Positions 26,501-35,915 of a stretch of 64,000 nt of DNA are shown here, piece after piece. Position 1 is the stretch's first letter. The number at the start of each line of letters is the position of its first letter. The stretch comes from Myxococcus sp046520405 (lineage in GTDB: Bacteria; Myxococcota; Myxococcia; Myxococcales; Myxococcaceae). The notes beneath the pieces were generated by a model, which had not been told where the DNA came from, ran no database searches, and saw only the letters and a program-made list of their open reading frames with translations. The stretch spans positions 8,589 to 72,588 of the forward strand of contig JBKGHI010000013.1 in assembly GCA_046520405.1 (NCBI GenBank), written 5' to 3'. The position numbers and the translations under genes were made by a program.

Positions 26501-28317
26501 TGCGCGCGGTCCTTCTCTTCGCAGTGGGGTTTCTCACGATGCTTCCCGAATCCGCCGACGCCCGCCCCAAGGCCGCCGCCACGCTGCACGCGCTCATCCA
26601 GCAGGAGTGGCAGTACCAGTTGGAGCACAGCCCGACCTACGCGTCGGCGCAGGGGGACCGGCGCTGGAACGACCGTTGGGATGACCTGAGCCTGAAGGCC
26701 ATCGAGGCGGACCACCAGCACAACCTCCAGGTGCTGGCGAAGCTGAAGGCGCTGGACCGCAAGGCGCTCTCCGCCGCGGACCAGCTCAACTACGACTTGT
26801 TCCGCCGCGACTACGAGACGTGGGTGGAGGAGCACCGCTTCAAGACGTACCTGATGCCGGTGAACCACATGGGCGGCATCCCGGAGGGCATCAAGCAGCC
26901 GCCGGGCGTGCAGACGGCCTACCAGCTCGCGGACACCCTGCGCTTCGCGACGGTGAAGGACTACGAGGACTGGGTGGCCCGGCTCCAGGGCTTCGGCGCC
27001 TACGTGGACCAGGTGCTGGCGCTCCTGCGCGAGGGACTGCGGCAGCAGCGCATCCACCCCAAGGTGGTGCTCCAGCGGATTCCGCCGCAGGTGGCGAAGC
27101 AGCTCGTGGCGGACCCGGCGGACAGCGGCTTCTTCGCGCCCTTCCGCCGCTTCCCCCAGGGCATCTCCCCGGCGGAGCAGCAGCGGCTGACCCAGGCGGG
27201 ACGCGAGGCGATTGCGAAGGGCGTGCTCCCCGCGCTCAAGCGCTTCCACATGTTCCTCACCGAGGAGTACGTCCCGAAGGGCACGGACGCGGTGGGCATC
27301 TCGCAGCTCCCCGGCGGCGCGGAGCTGTACGACTTCCTCGCGCGCAAGTTCACCACCACGGGCCTGAGCGCGGAGGAGATTCACAAGCTCGGCCTGTCCG
27401 AGGTGAAGCGCCTGCGCTCGGAGATGGAGGCGGTGAAGACCCAGACGGGCTTCAAGGGCTCGCTGGCGGAGTTCTTCCGTTTCCTGCGGACGGACGCGCG
27501 CTTCTATGCGCGGGATGGGGACGAGCTGTTGATGCGCTACCGGGCCCTGTCCAAGCGCATCGACCCGTTGCTGGTGCGGCTCTTCAAGACGCTGCCCCGC
27601 CAGCCCTACGGAGTCGAGCCGACGCCCGAGGCCATGGCCCCGGACGCGACGACGGGTTTCTACTACCCCGGCGCGTCGGATGGCTCGCGGCCGGGCACGT
27701 ACCTGGTGAACCTGTACCGGCCGGAGACGCGTCCCCTGTGGGAGATGGTCCCGCTCACGCTGCACGAAGCGGTGCCCGGTCATCACCTCCAGACAGCCCT
27801 GGCCGCGGAACAGCCCGCGCTGCCCGAGTTCCGCCGCTTCGGTTACTACGTGGCCTATGGCGAAGGCTGGGCGCTCTACTGCGAGACGCTGGGCGACGAA
27901 TTGGGGCTGTACGCCAACCCCTACGACAAGTTCGGCCAGCTCGCCTACGACATGTGGCGCGCGGTGCGGCTCGTCGTGGACACCGGCATGCACGTGAAGC
28001 AGTGGACGCGGCAGCAGGCGCTCGACTTCTTCATGGCGAACTCGCCGCGCCAGGAGCTGGACACCACCAACGAGATTGACCGCTACCTCGCCTGGCCGGG
28101 GCAGGCGCTGGCGTACAAGGTGGGGCAGCTCAAGATTCGCGAGCTGCGCACGCGCGCGGAGCAGGCCCTGGGGGCTCGCTTCGACGTGCGCGAGTTCCAC
28201 GACGTGGTGCTGCTCGACGGCGCCTTGCCGCTGGACATCCTGGAGGCGCGGGTGCAGGCGTGGGTGGCGGCGCGGCAGCAAGGTGCCGCCACGTCGAAGC
28301 CTCAGCGCTCGCCCTGA
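26500..28317 (+). CDS. DUF885 family exported metallopeptidase-like protein
   Basis: 605 residues. The ATG at 26500 overlaps the helicase stop by one base and begins a signal peptide (MRAVLLFAVGFLTMLPESAD). DUF885 hallmark HEAVPGHHLQ (about residue 421) contains the HExxxGHH zinc-type motif, preceded by GFYYPGASDGSRPGTY and followed by YGEGWALYCETLGDE. TNEIDRYLAWPGQALAYKVGQ is the conserved C-terminal part. Members are predicted periplasmic zinc peptidases; substrates are poorly known. Its pairing with a cytosolic helicase looks like chance co-transcription. Confidence 0.87.
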   Translation: MRAVLLFAVGFLTMLPESADARPKAAATLHALIQQEWQYQLEHSPTYASAQGDRRWNDRWDDLSLKAIEADHQHNLQVLAKLKALDRKALSAADQLNYDLFRRDYETWVEEHRFKTYLMPVNHMGGIPEGIKQPPGVQTAYQLADTLRFATVKDYEDWVARLQGFGAYVDQVLALLREGLRQQRIHPKVVLQRIPPQVAKQLVADPADSGFFAPFRRFPQGISPAEQQRLTQAGREAIAKGVLPALKRFHMFLTEEYVPKGTDAVGISQLPGGAELYDFLARKFTTTGLSAEEIHKLGLSEVKRLRSEMEAVKTQTGFKGSLAEFFRFLRTDARFYARDGDELLMRYRALSKRIDPLLVRLFKTLPRQPYGVEPTPEAMAPDATTGFYYPGASDGSRPGTYLVNLYRPETRPLWEMVPLTLHEAVPGHHLQTALAAEQPALPEFRRFGYYVAYGEGWALYCETLGDELGLYANPYDKFGQLAYDMWRAVRLVVDTGMHVKQWTRQQALDFFMANSPRQELDTTNEIDRYLAWPGQALAYKVGQLKIRELRTRAEQALGARFDVREFHDVVLLDGALPLDILEARVQAWVAARQQGAATSKPQRSP

Positions 28318-28333
28318 ATGGCGCGCGGCGGCG

Positions 28334-29599
28334 TCACGGCGCGGGCGCGGGCTTCGCCAGCCGGCCGTGCTTCTTCATCGCCTGGATGAGCCGGTCCTGG
28401 GGCAGGCCGAAGACTCGGCTGCCCTCCGCACCCGTCATCGTGTCTGAGGCCAGCATCGAGTTGAGGATGGCCTCCTGCGTGGCCTGGATGGTGGCCTCGA
28501 AGAGCGGCGTCATCCGCTCGTTGTCCAGCGCGGAGACGCTGGCCACGGATTGGCCAGCGGGCGGCTTCAGCCGCTGCGTGGAGAAGGCCACGAAGATGTC
28601 GCCGGAGGAGTTCGCGCCCAGGCCGCCCATCTTCCCGATGCCCAGCGGCACGCGCTTCGCCAGCCGCTCCAGTTGATGCGGCAGCAGCGGCGCGTCCGTC
28701 GCCACCACCACGATGATGGAGCCGGCGCCCTCGGGCGTGCGGGGCTGGGGGTCGCCGCGCGACGCCGCGCAGGCCGGCAGGTTCTTGAACATGCCGGGGC
28801 TGGGCTTCTTGGGCCCGGTGTAGCAGGGGCGCAGGTCGCTGATCTCCTCGCCCACGGGCACCCCCTCCACGGTGAAGAGGTGGCGCGCGCCGTAGTTGCA
28901 CTGCAACAGCACGCCCACGGTGTAGCCGCCCTCGGACTCGGGCAGCTTGCGTGACGCCGTGCCGATGCCCGCCTTGAAGCTGTGGCACACCATGCCCGTG
29001 CCGCCGCCCACCGAGCCCTCCGCGACCGGGCCTCCCTTGGCGCTGTCGAGCGCGCGGTGCGCGTGCGCCGGCTTCACGTGGAAGCCATAGATGTCATTGA
29101 GCAGGCCGTCCCACGTCTCCGCGACGACAGGCAGCCCCAGCTCCCACTCCAGCCCGCGCTTCATCGCCCAGGAGATGACGGAGTCGCGGACGGTGCCCAC
29201 GTCATTGGTGTTGGTGAGCATCACGGGACCGGCGAGCTGCCCGGCTTCGGTGAGCCAGTGCGAGCCCGTCATCTCGCCGTTGCCGTTGAGCGCATAGATG
29301 GCGGCGAAGACGTCCTCGGACACGCCGTCCTTGCCGCGCGGTAGCACGGCGGTGACGCCGGTGCGCACCGCGCCTTTGCCTCGTGGGCCCTTGGTGTCTC
29401 CCGAAATCACCGTCGTGTGGCCCACCTCCACGCCGGACACGTCGGTGATGGCGTTGTTCGGGCCCGACTGGCCTCCGAAGGTGATGCCCAGGTCACGGGC
29501 GCGGGGCCTTGTCTGGGGGGACTGCGCTTCCGCGGGTGCGGACCCCAGCGACAGACAAGACACGGCGCCCAGGAGCAGTGAGAGACGGAAGGGGTTCAT
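28334..29599 (-). CDS. P1-family aminopeptidase (DmpA-type, self-processing)
   Basis: 421 residues with a signal peptide (MNPFRLSLLLGAVSCLSLGS, cleavage near AEA). The fold is that of the L-aminopeptidase D-Ala-esterase/amidase DmpA: GHTTVI and TGVTAVLPRG near the N-terminus, GSVGGGTGMVCHSFKAGIGT in the middle. The autocleavage site is GAG-SIIVVV, where the Ser (about residue 292) becomes the new N-terminal nucleophile of the beta chain. Exported N-terminal nucleophile aminopeptidase. Convergent with the DUF885 gene, 16 bases between stops. Confidence 0.88.
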   Translation of the reverse strand: MNPFRLSLLLGAVSCLSLGSAPAEAQSPQTRPRARDLGITFGGQSGPNNAITDVSGVEVGHTTVISGDTKGPRGKGAVRTGVTAVLPRGKDGVSEDVFAAIYALNGNGEMTGSHWLTEAGQLAGPVMLTNTNDVGTVRDSVISWAMKRGLEWELGLPVVAETWDGLLNDIYGFHVKPAHAHRALDSAKGGPVAEGSVGGGTGMVCHSFKAGIGTASRKLPESEGGYTVGVLLQCNYGARHLFTVEGVPVGEEISDLRPCYTGPKKPSPGMFKNLPACAASRGDPQPRTPEGAGSIIVVVATDAPLLPHQLERLAKRVPLGIGKMGGLGANSSGDIFVAFSTQRLKPPAGQSVASVSALDNERMTPLFEATIQATQEAILNSMLASDTMTGAEGSRVFGLPQDRLIQAMKKHGRLAKPAPAP

Positions 29600-29723
29600 G
29601 GCTCGGCGTCATATCGCGGCCCCGGTAGGCGGCCCAGCCGGAGGTCCAGTCTGGCCACGCGGCGGGCCTCCCTGCCAGAATGCCGCTGGGTTCCATTGCC
29701 GTCGGGAGGCTGTCGGGTCGCGC

Positions 29724-31391
29724 ATGGCTGAACACGAAGACCTCGAGGCACTGAGGCGCAAGGCGCGGCCGGATGACCTCGCCTCCCTCCGGCGGTTGGA
29801 TGCCGCGCTGGTCCGGTCGGGCTACCAGGTCCAGGGCAAGACGGTCCGCGAGTGGATTGCCGAGTTCCCGAAGGACCGTATCCGTTGGTTCGACGGCAGG
29901 GATGCCAGCGATCGGGTGTGCGAAGCGGGGCTCGCGGCAGTGCCCGCGCTCATGGAGGCCCTGGCCGGCGCGGAGCACGAGTCCTCCTGGCAGGGTTCGC
30001 TCAACATGCGCGGGCAGTGTGTCGCGGCGCTGGGCACCATCGAACCGCTTCCCACCTGCGCGATTCCCGCGCTCCTCGGTGCGCTCCGTCAGCCCGGTGC
30101 GAGGGCCCATCGGATGGCGCTCGCGGTGCTGGCTCGGATGCGCCCACACGCGACCCCCGCCGCCCTGCGCGCCGTCCTGCAGTGTCTGCGACAGAAGGGC
30201 GATCTGCCCATGCGCCTGCATGCGGCGAAGGTGCTCGCGGCGATGCAGGACCCGTTGCCAGAGGAGGTCCGTGCCGTGGGGCTGTCACTCCTCGGAGAGG
30301 CCCACCACGCCTTGCGCCGGGAGGGGCTCCTGGTTGTCGCTCGATTCCCGCGCGACGAAGCGGTCCTCACCGCGCTGGAGGAACAGGCCGTCCTCGACGA
30401 TGAGAATCGGCTCGAGGCGCTGCGCGTGTTGTCCATGCTGGCGCCGTCCCGCGCGATTCCCAGACTGCTCGAACTGGCGAGCAACGCGAGGAAGCGCCAG
30501 CAGGAGGGCCCGCCTCCGCCTTCCTGGCGAGGCCCGCTCGGTGAGACCCAACGGAGCGAAGACGGGAAGCGAGCCCTCTTGTACATCGGCGGGCTGGGTG
30601 CCCGGGGCGCGGAGGCGCTGGCATCGCTCGACGCGCTGCGGGCCGTCGAACTCCTGTCGCCCTATGTGGATGCCGTCATCGACGACATCACGCGCGCGGT
30701 GCTTCGCCAGCAAGCTCCGCCCTTGCGGACGGACCGCTTCAAGGAGCCGCTGTGCGCCGCGCTCCTGGCGGACGTCGCGTGGCCGGTGGAGCGCGCCGAG
30801 GAGCCGTCCCAGGCGCTGCGCCCGTGGCTCACGGCCCTGGCCGCCTTCGGTCCGGAGGTGAGGGTGCGCGTGGCGCTGGCCGCCGCGCGACACGTGCTGT
30901 GGCTGTGGGAGTCCCAGGACCCGAACAACGACTACTCCCGCTGCACCATCATGGCCATGGACCGTTGGGTCATTGAGCCCACGGAGGCGCACGCGGCAGA
31001 GGTGATTGGCATGGGGGACTTCATCCCCAGTCAGTTCTCCGCAGCGGACGCGTTCTCCGCCGCCTGGTCGGTGAACTACTGCATGCATTGCGTTCCCCGG
31101 CCGGCCGCGTCTTCCGTGCCGGTCCGGCCTGACGAGGAGGACCCCCTGTTCGCCTGCGTCCACGCCGCTTGCAGGGCGCTGAGCCGCCGCTCGGTCATCA
31201 CCTGGGCGTTCGGGACCAGCCAGGCGTCGTCGGAGCCGCTCACGCCACAGGACGCGGCACGCGAAATCCACCGCGCCATCGTGGACGAGGTGCTCCCCTG
31301 GGCCTGTGGCGATTGGGACCCCGTGAAGGACACGCCCGGGCTGCGCGCGGCGATGCGCGCGAACGGCTGGCGTGTGCCCTCGGCAACCTGA
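29724..31391 (+). CDS. HEAT-repeat protein of unknown function
   Basis: 555 residues from the ATG at 29724; the open frame extends far upstream but through the neighbour's promoter and without protein-like sequence. The first half is a run of Ala/Leu-rich helical repeats (for example AIPALLGALRQPGARAHRMA and EALRVLSMLAPSRAIPRLLE) typical of HEAT arrays. The last 200 residues form a separate helical region containing VRVALAAARHVLWLWESQDP, SVNYCMHCVPRP and DEVLPWACGDWDP. No signal peptide, so cytosolic. I do not recognise a named family. A HEAT scaffold with an extra C-terminal domain would suit an adaptor or immunity-type role, which is only a guess. Confidence 0.65.
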   Translation: MAEHEDLEALRRKARPDDLASLRRLDAALVRSGYQVQGKTVREWIAEFPKDRIRWFDGRDASDRVCEAGLAAVPALMEALAGAEHESSWQGSLNMRGQCVAALGTIEPLPTCAIPALLGALRQPGARAHRMALAVLARMRPHATPAALRAVLQCLRQKGDLPMRLHAAKVLAAMQDPLPEEVRAVGLSLLGEAHHALRREGLLVVARFPRDEAVLTALEEQAVLDDENRLEALRVLSMLAPSRAIPRLLELASNARKRQQEGPPPPSWRGPLGETQRSEDGKRALLYIGGLGARGAEALASLDALRAVELLSPYVDAVIDDITRAVLRQQAPPLRTDRFKEPLCAALLADVAWPVERAEEPSQALRPWLTALAAFGPEVRVRVALAAARHVLWLWESQDPNNDYSRCTIMAMDRWVIEPTEAHAAEVIGMGDFIPSQFSAADAFSAAWSVNYCMHCVPRPAASSVPVRPDEEDPLFACVHAACRALSRRSVITWAFGTSQASSEPLTPQDAAREIHRAIVDEVLPWACGDWDPVKDTPGLRAAMRANGWRVPSAT

Positions 31392-31561
31392 ACCCCTCGG
31401 GCTTGGCGGTCCGCGATATGGGACCGCCGGGCCAGGAAGTGTGCACGGCGCCGCTTCAAGGGCGCGCGAGGGCCGCGCAGTGGGCTGACGGTCCGGGAGG
31501 ACCGGTGACAACCCGCTGTCGCCATGCCTGAGGTCCGGCCCCGCGAAGCGTGGGGGCGTCC

Positions 31562-32611
31562 ATGGTGAGGAGGGCAGGAGGGCGAGGGTGGCACGCGCTG
31601 CTCTGTGGGGCGTGTGTGCTGCTGACACATGTTGCCCGCGCGGACGGATGGCATGTGGAGTACGACGCGCCAGTCCCGCTCTTCCTGGCCCGCAGCTACA
31701 TCCTCGACTCGCCCAACCGTATCCGCCGCCAGGGGTCGCCGAACTCGCCGGAGAAGCTCATCTTCGAGGCGCAGGTGGCGCCCAACCTCTTCCTGCCGCA
31801 GCTCCATCACGGCGACTTCACGCGGCCCGGTGGTGAGTACTTCCTGTCGCTCATCTTCACCCCGGCGGTGCAGCTCCGCATCATGGACACGGCGAGCGAC
31901 CCCGTCATCCCGCCGTCTTTCATCGCGAAGGTGACGTTCCAGGTGGCGCACCTGCGGCCGTTGGCGAAGCCACGCGCGGAGGGCGCGGCGGCGCGGGGCC
32001 TGGCGCTGGCGCTCAACGTCATCGCGGCGCACTACTCGAATGGGGAGTCCGGGTCCTTCTACGGCAACCAGACGCGCGGCGAAGACGGGTGCACGCCCAA
32101 GGAAGGGCAGTTGCCGCTGAACGAGGTGTCCGGCAGCTTCACCACGAACCTCTTCCGCACGGAGCTCCACTCACGGCTGGCCTTCGACGTGGAGCCGGAC
32201 CTGCGCAGCGTGTGGTTGGTGGGTGGGTTCGCTGCCCTGGAGCTGAACACCTCCATTGGCCCGGGACGCATCACCCGCTCCCAGCGGCGTGTCTACGGTG
32301 ACGGACATTGGGCGGCCGGTGTCATGGGCCAGCGCACGTGGAGCAACCACCGCTTCCCGTTGGAGGTGTCCGTGTCACAGCCCTTCGGGGAGACACCGTC
32401 GCAGCGCGCCACCTGGCAGGCCGAACTCGGCGCCTACCCCTGGTGGGGCGCGGGCTTCGGCGTCTTCGCGCGGTACGTGAAGGGGCAGGACTACTACAAC
32501 ATCCTGTTCCTGGAGCCCGTGGCGCTGTGGCAATTCGGGCTCGCCTTCGAGCTCAACCCGGGTGCCCGACTCCGAGCGGCCGAGGAGGGCCGGCCGCCCG
32601 GGTTCCCTTGA
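31562..32611 (+). CDS. Outer-membrane beta-barrel with OMPLA-like HxSNG motif
   Basis: 349 residues from the ATG at 31562, signal peptide ending ARADG. The mature chain alternates polar and aromatic/aliphatic residues as in a barrel and carries IAAHYSNGESGSFY. This HxSNGxS segment is the active-site motif (His and Ser) of outer-membrane phospholipase A. A later Asn typical of OMPLA (in SWNR) is not obvious; GNQTRGEDG may correspond. The strand-rich C-terminal part ends FGLAFELNPGARLR rather than in a Phe. I call it an OMPLA-like barrel with moderate confidence; whether it is a lipase depends on the full triad. Confidence 0.6.
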   Translation: MVRRAGGRGWHALLCGACVLLTHVARADGWHVEYDAPVPLFLARSYILDSPNRIRRQGSPNSPEKLIFEAQVAPNLFLPQLHHGDFTRPGGEYFLSLIFTPAVQLRIMDTASDPVIPPSFIAKVTFQVAHLRPLAKPRAEGAAARGLALALNVIAAHYSNGESGSFYGNQTRGEDGCTPKEGQLPLNEVSGSFTTNLFRTELHSRLAFDVEPDLRSVWLVGGFAALELNTSIGPGRITRSQRRVYGDGHWAAGVMGQRTWSNHRFPLEVSVSQPFGETPSQRATWQAELGAYPWWGAGFGVFARYVKGQDYYNILFLEPVALWQFGLAFELNPGARLRAAEEGRPPGFP

Positions 32612-32629
32612 GGCGAGCGGGCCCGCGCC

Positions 32630-33757
32630 TCAGGGCAGTCGCGCGTCCAACCAGGTCAGGTGCGCATCGACTGTCTCGGCCACCGCCTGGGCCTGCTCCG
32701 ACGCGCTGGGGTCCGTGTAGGGATTGCCAATCTCCTTGTGCTTCCACTTCACCCAGGTCTGCTTGTACCAGCCCCAATCCAGATTCGTTCCCGTCGAAGG
32801 CGGCGTGCTGCCCGCGTAGCCGGAGAAGGCGCGGATGCCCGTGGCGGGCGCGACTTCCTGGCCGCCCACCACGTGGAAGATGTGGAGCCTGTCGCGGCGG
32901 GGGAACTGGGCCGTCAGGTTCGTGGCCCACGCGCCATAGAAGGTGCCCCAGGGCCGCACGGGGTTGTTGACCTTGCTGTCGAAGGTCCCCAGCTCTCCCT
33001 GGCTGTTGCGGCAGACGCCGTCGAATGACGACACGTAGATGTCGATGCCGTCGAGCGCCGTGTTCGCGCGCAGCCCCTGCGCAAGCCGCATCATCAAGCA
33101 TCCGCCGCGCGAGCTGCCCGCCAGGTAGATGGCGCGCGTCTCCGGGCGGACCTGCGCCTGGAGCCAGTTCGTGAAGCCATTCACGATGCGCTGCTTCGTG
33201 TCGCTGTCGAACAGGTGGTCGAAGTTGGCGTCGTTGATGACGGACAGGTACGTCCTGCCGCTGGGAAACCACCCCAGGGCGCGCAGCTTCATGGCCAGCG
33301 AACGGCCATCCAGGCTCACGTTGGGACAGGAGACGCTGTTACAGGAGGCGTCCCAGTTGGAGGTCTGCCCGGTGACGCCACTGGAGTGGCCGCTGCTCGA
33401 AATCTTCTGGCCCGCGGACATGACGACCAGGGCCTCGCGCACGCCGGGCGCGTCCACCTCCGCGATGCGGATGTTGTGGAGCGCCCCGTCGGAGGCGCCC
33501 GCCGCGCGGAACTGCTCGAAGCCCGCCGCCGCTTGATAGGCCCCCGAGCCGTCCCTGTAGACAACGCGGCGGGACACCACTGTCTGGCTGCTGCCACTGG
33601 GGTAGCTCAGGGCCTGGGCCTGGGCTCCCGTCGCGTCGCCGGGCCCGGCTTCGGACCCGTCCAGCTCGCCCCCACAGCCCACGACGGCCCCTGTGAGCAG
33701 CAGGGCCAGCTTCAACCTGGAGAAGACACGACGCGCGACACTTCCGGTGCGGACCAT
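32630..33757 (-). CDS. Lipoprotein with alpha/beta-hydrolase-like motif
   Basis: 375 residues. Lipobox LTGAVVGC within the signal peptide, then a low-complexity linker. The mature region has AIYLAGSSRGGCLMMRLAQ, whose GSSRGG fits a GxSxG nucleophile elbow, preceded by YLSVINDANFDHLFD and followed by a His-containing segment RLHIFHVVGGQE. Several Cys (WDASCNSVSCPN) could form disulfides. It is probably an outer-membrane-anchored esterase/hydrolase-like protein of a myxobacterial family; no closer assignment can be made. Convergent with the OMPLA-like gene. Confidence 0.6.
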   Translation of the reverse strand: MVRTGSVARRVFSRLKLALLLTGAVVGCGGELDGSEAGPGDATGAQAQALSYPSGSSQTVVSRRVVYRDGSGAYQAAAGFEQFRAAGASDGALHNIRIAEVDAPGVREALVVMSAGQKISSSGHSSGVTGQTSNWDASCNSVSCPNVSLDGRSLAMKLRALGWFPSGRTYLSVINDANFDHLFDSDTKQRIVNGFTNWLQAQVRPETRAIYLAGSSRGGCLMMRLAQGLRANTALDGIDIYVSSFDGVCRNSQGELGTFDSKVNNPVRPWGTFYGAWATNLTAQFPRRDRLHIFHVVGGQEVAPATGIRAFSGYAGSTPPSTGTNLDWGWYKQTWVKWKHKEIGNPYTDPSASEQAQAVAETVDAHLTWLDARLP

Positions 33758-33832
33758 GGTGGTGTGCTCCGAGGGCGGATGGAGGTGCGGCAGCTCGCCC
33801 TGGGCGCGCCCCCTGGGGCCCAGGGCGAAAGC

Positions 33833-34213
33833 TCAGGGCACGCTCACGGTGGCTCGGGCCAGGGCGAGCCAGGAGTTGCGCCGGCCCGGGTCCTCCAGCG
33901 GCGCGGTGTCGTAGCGCTGGGCATACCCGGCGGTGAAGGACTCCATGCCCGTGGCGTCGTTCGGCGACGTGGGCCAGTTGAGCAGGGCGATGGCGCCGAC
34001 ATTCACGTTGCTGTTGCTCCCGAAGTACGAGTTGTCGAGGCGCTCGTCCTCCGTCACCGTCAGGCCGATGCGGTGGCGGTTGGTGAGAAGCCTGGGGACG
34101 GTGCTGGTAGTACCATCCGGCCCGGGGAGCTCCTCCCCCGAACCGTCTGAGGGGGAGCCGGAGCAGCCCACGAACGCGAGCCGGGCGAACAGGGGCCGCA
34201 GGGATGCGTGCAT
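33833..34213 (-). CDS. Small lipoprotein of unknown function
   Basis: 126 residues from the ATG at 34213. The signal peptide MHASLRPLFARLAFVGC ends in a plausible lipobox. The mature part is Asn/Ser/Pro-rich (DNSYFGSNSNVNVGAIALLN) and has no known motif. It lies 75 bases upstream of the hydrolase-like lipoprotein on the same strand and may be co-transcribed. It may be a C-terminally shortened version of a larger protein; nothing visible proves this. Confidence 0.5.
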   Translation of the reverse strand: MHASLRPLFARLAFVGCSGSPSDGSGEELPGPDGTTSTVPRLLTNRHRIGLTVTEDERLDNSYFGSNSNVNVGAIALLNWPTSPNDATGMESFTAGYAQRYDTAPLEDPGRRNSWLALARATVSVP

Positions 34214-34501
34214 GGCCGGGCTTCTATCATGCTGGGTGCTTCGTCGCAGGGGGCCGCCGCTCCCAATGGCTTCGGGAGCGGCGGTGGATGCGACCTGGGT
34301 GCCGCTCGCGTTCGTCAGCCGCCGGCAGCTGTCGCCGGGCGTGTACGCGTTTCTCAATCCGCGGGTTCCTACGGTGGTCCAGGCGAGGTTGTCGCTGCAT
34401 GGAAAGGAGCAGTGATTGTCGGGGCCGCGCGCATGCGCAGCCACGGCCGGTCGGACAACGGGAGGATGGGCCCTCCCCACCGCCTTCGCTAGGGTTCCGG
34501 C

Positions 34502-34816
34502 ATGCGGCTCACCGCTCTGCTCTCGTTGATGCTTCTCGCCGGCTGCACGTCGAAGGGCCCGCAGCCGGGCAAGGACTACAGCGTCAAGGCCGATGGATGG
34601 CCGACGGAGTACTACATCGCTTGCGGTTGTGGCTGTTGTGCCTCCAACTCACTCCCAGACACCGTGGAATGCGTCTACCGCGAGGATGGAGGCAGTCTGG
34701 AGAAAGTTCAGGCGCAAGATGAAGCAGCAGCCCGTGCCCCCATTTGCAGGAGAGTGGGCTGCTCGTTTCCCGTGATGTACGTGTATTGTGTCAAGCAGCG
34801 GGGCTTCTTCCTCTGA
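34502..34816 (+). CDS. Small Cys-rich lipoprotein
   Basis: 104 residues. Signal peptide and lipobox MRLTALLSLMLLAGC, then a short mature domain with eight further Cys, including ACGCGCCASN and VYCVKQRGFFL. The paired Cys suggest disulfides in the periplasm or on the surface. Not assigned to a known family. Convergent with the Omp85-type gene, 22 bases between the stops. Confidence 0.6.
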   Translation: MRLTALLSLMLLAGCTSKGPQPGKDYSVKADGWPTEYYIACGCGCCASNSLPDTVECVYREDGGSLEKVQAQDEAAARAPICRRVGCSFPVMYVYCVKQRGFFL

Positions 34817-34838
34817 GCCGAGGTTCGTGAAGCTCGAG

Positions 34839-35906
34839 CTAGAACGCTTCGCCCACGTTCAGATAGAAGCTCGGCTCATTGCCGTAGGCGACATCGAGCC
34901 GGATATTGACCGGCACGTCTGTCATTGGCGCGAAGCGCAGACCCACGCCGGCTGCGGGCTTGATGTCGCGCGCATCGAGGTCGCGTGGACTGCGCGCCAC
35001 CGTCGCCGCGGACACGAAGGCCACGCCGCCCAGGCGCCAGAAGAGGGGCGCGCGGTACTCCACCTGTGCGCCCAGATGCTGGCGCTCGCGGAAGCGGCCC
35101 TCCAGGTAGCCCCGGCTCAGCTCCATGCCGCCCAGCCGGCCGGTGTCATAGAAGGGCGGTTCGCCGTCGCGCAGGTCGACGAGCCCCTGCATCGCCAGCA
35201 CGTGCCGCTGGCCCCAGGGGAGCGTGAGGTAGCGCCGGACATCCAGCCGGAGCACATCGAAGACAAAGTCGGAGCCCCACGCGCCCCGGGCCCGGCGCAG
35301 GTTGAGCCGCGCCAGCACGCCCGTCACCGGATTGAGCGTGTTGTCTCGCGAGTCGTAAAGCGCACTGAGTCCGAATTGGACTGTCGACCCACCCTCGGCG
35401 CCTGTCATGAGCCGCACCGCCCCGTCCTCCGCCACATGGGTGAAGCGCGCGTGCTGATAGCGCACGGTGGGGCCAACATAGAAGCGAGGCGCGACGCGCC
35501 ACTTCGGGCTCAGCTCGAGTTCGAGGAAGATGGGGGTGAAGTCCTCCTCGGCCTCCACCCGCGTGCGCGCGCCCATGCCGAAGAAGCGGTCCGGGAAGCG
35601 CGCCGCGCTGGCGGTGGCCGTCAGGTTCAGCCGGTCGTCGAGGAGATTCACGTCGGGCTGGAGGAGGAGGGTGAACTGGCCCCGTGTGCTCGCGGCGGCG
35701 GCCAGCATCACCTGGGACTCCCGGCCCCCGCGTGACGGCGGAGGTTGATAGACGAGCGACGCCGCGCCGCCCAGGAGGAAGCTCGTCTCCGGCTGGTACG
35801 CGGGCAGCACGAAGGGGACGACGCTGAACCGCCCCTCGGGAGCGGGGGGCTCCTCGGGTGTGGCCACGAGGAGGACGCCGAGGACGGCCGTGAGGAGCGG
35901 TGTCAT
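34839..35906 (-). CDS. Omp85/BamA-type C-terminal barrel protein without POTRA domains
   Basis: 355 residues with a short signal peptide. Only the 16-strand surface-antigen (D15/BamA) barrel is present: FVLPAYQPETSFLLGGAAS, DSRDNTLNPVTGVLARLNLR (the DTRDN-like segment common in this superfamily), and GGMELSRGYLEGRFRERQ, equivalent to the (V/I)RGY loop 6 motif. It ends SFYLNVGEAF, a C-terminal Phe. Barrel-only members without POTRA domains are often linked to lipases or to hydrolase partners. The gene starts 9 bases after the alpha/beta hydrolase stop, so the two are an operon. Confidence 0.82.
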   Translation of the reverse strand: MTPLLTAVLGVLLVATPEEPPAPEGRFSVVPFVLPAYQPETSFLLGGAASLVYQPPPSRGGRESQVMLAAAASTRGQFTLLLQPDVNLLDDRLNLTATASAARFPDRFFGMGARTRVEAEEDFTPIFLELELSPKWRVAPRFYVGPTVRYQHARFTHVAEDGAVRLMTGAEGGSTVQFGLSALYDSRDNTLNPVTGVLARLNLRRARGAWGSDFVFDVLRLDVRRYLTLPWGQRHVLAMQGLVDLRDGEPPFYDTGRLGGMELSRGYLEGRFRERQHLGAQVEYRAPLFWRLGGVAFVSAATVARSPRDLDARDIKPAAGVGLRFAPMTDVPVNIRLDVAYGNEPSFYLNVGEAF

Positions 35907-35915
35907 GGCGCAAGC

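Noticed and set aside
29298..29723. Upstream extension of the HEAT-repeat protein by 142 codons
   Set aside because: The extension overlaps the divergent P1 peptidase gene and lacks protein-like composition; the ATG at 29724 begins recognisable sequence.
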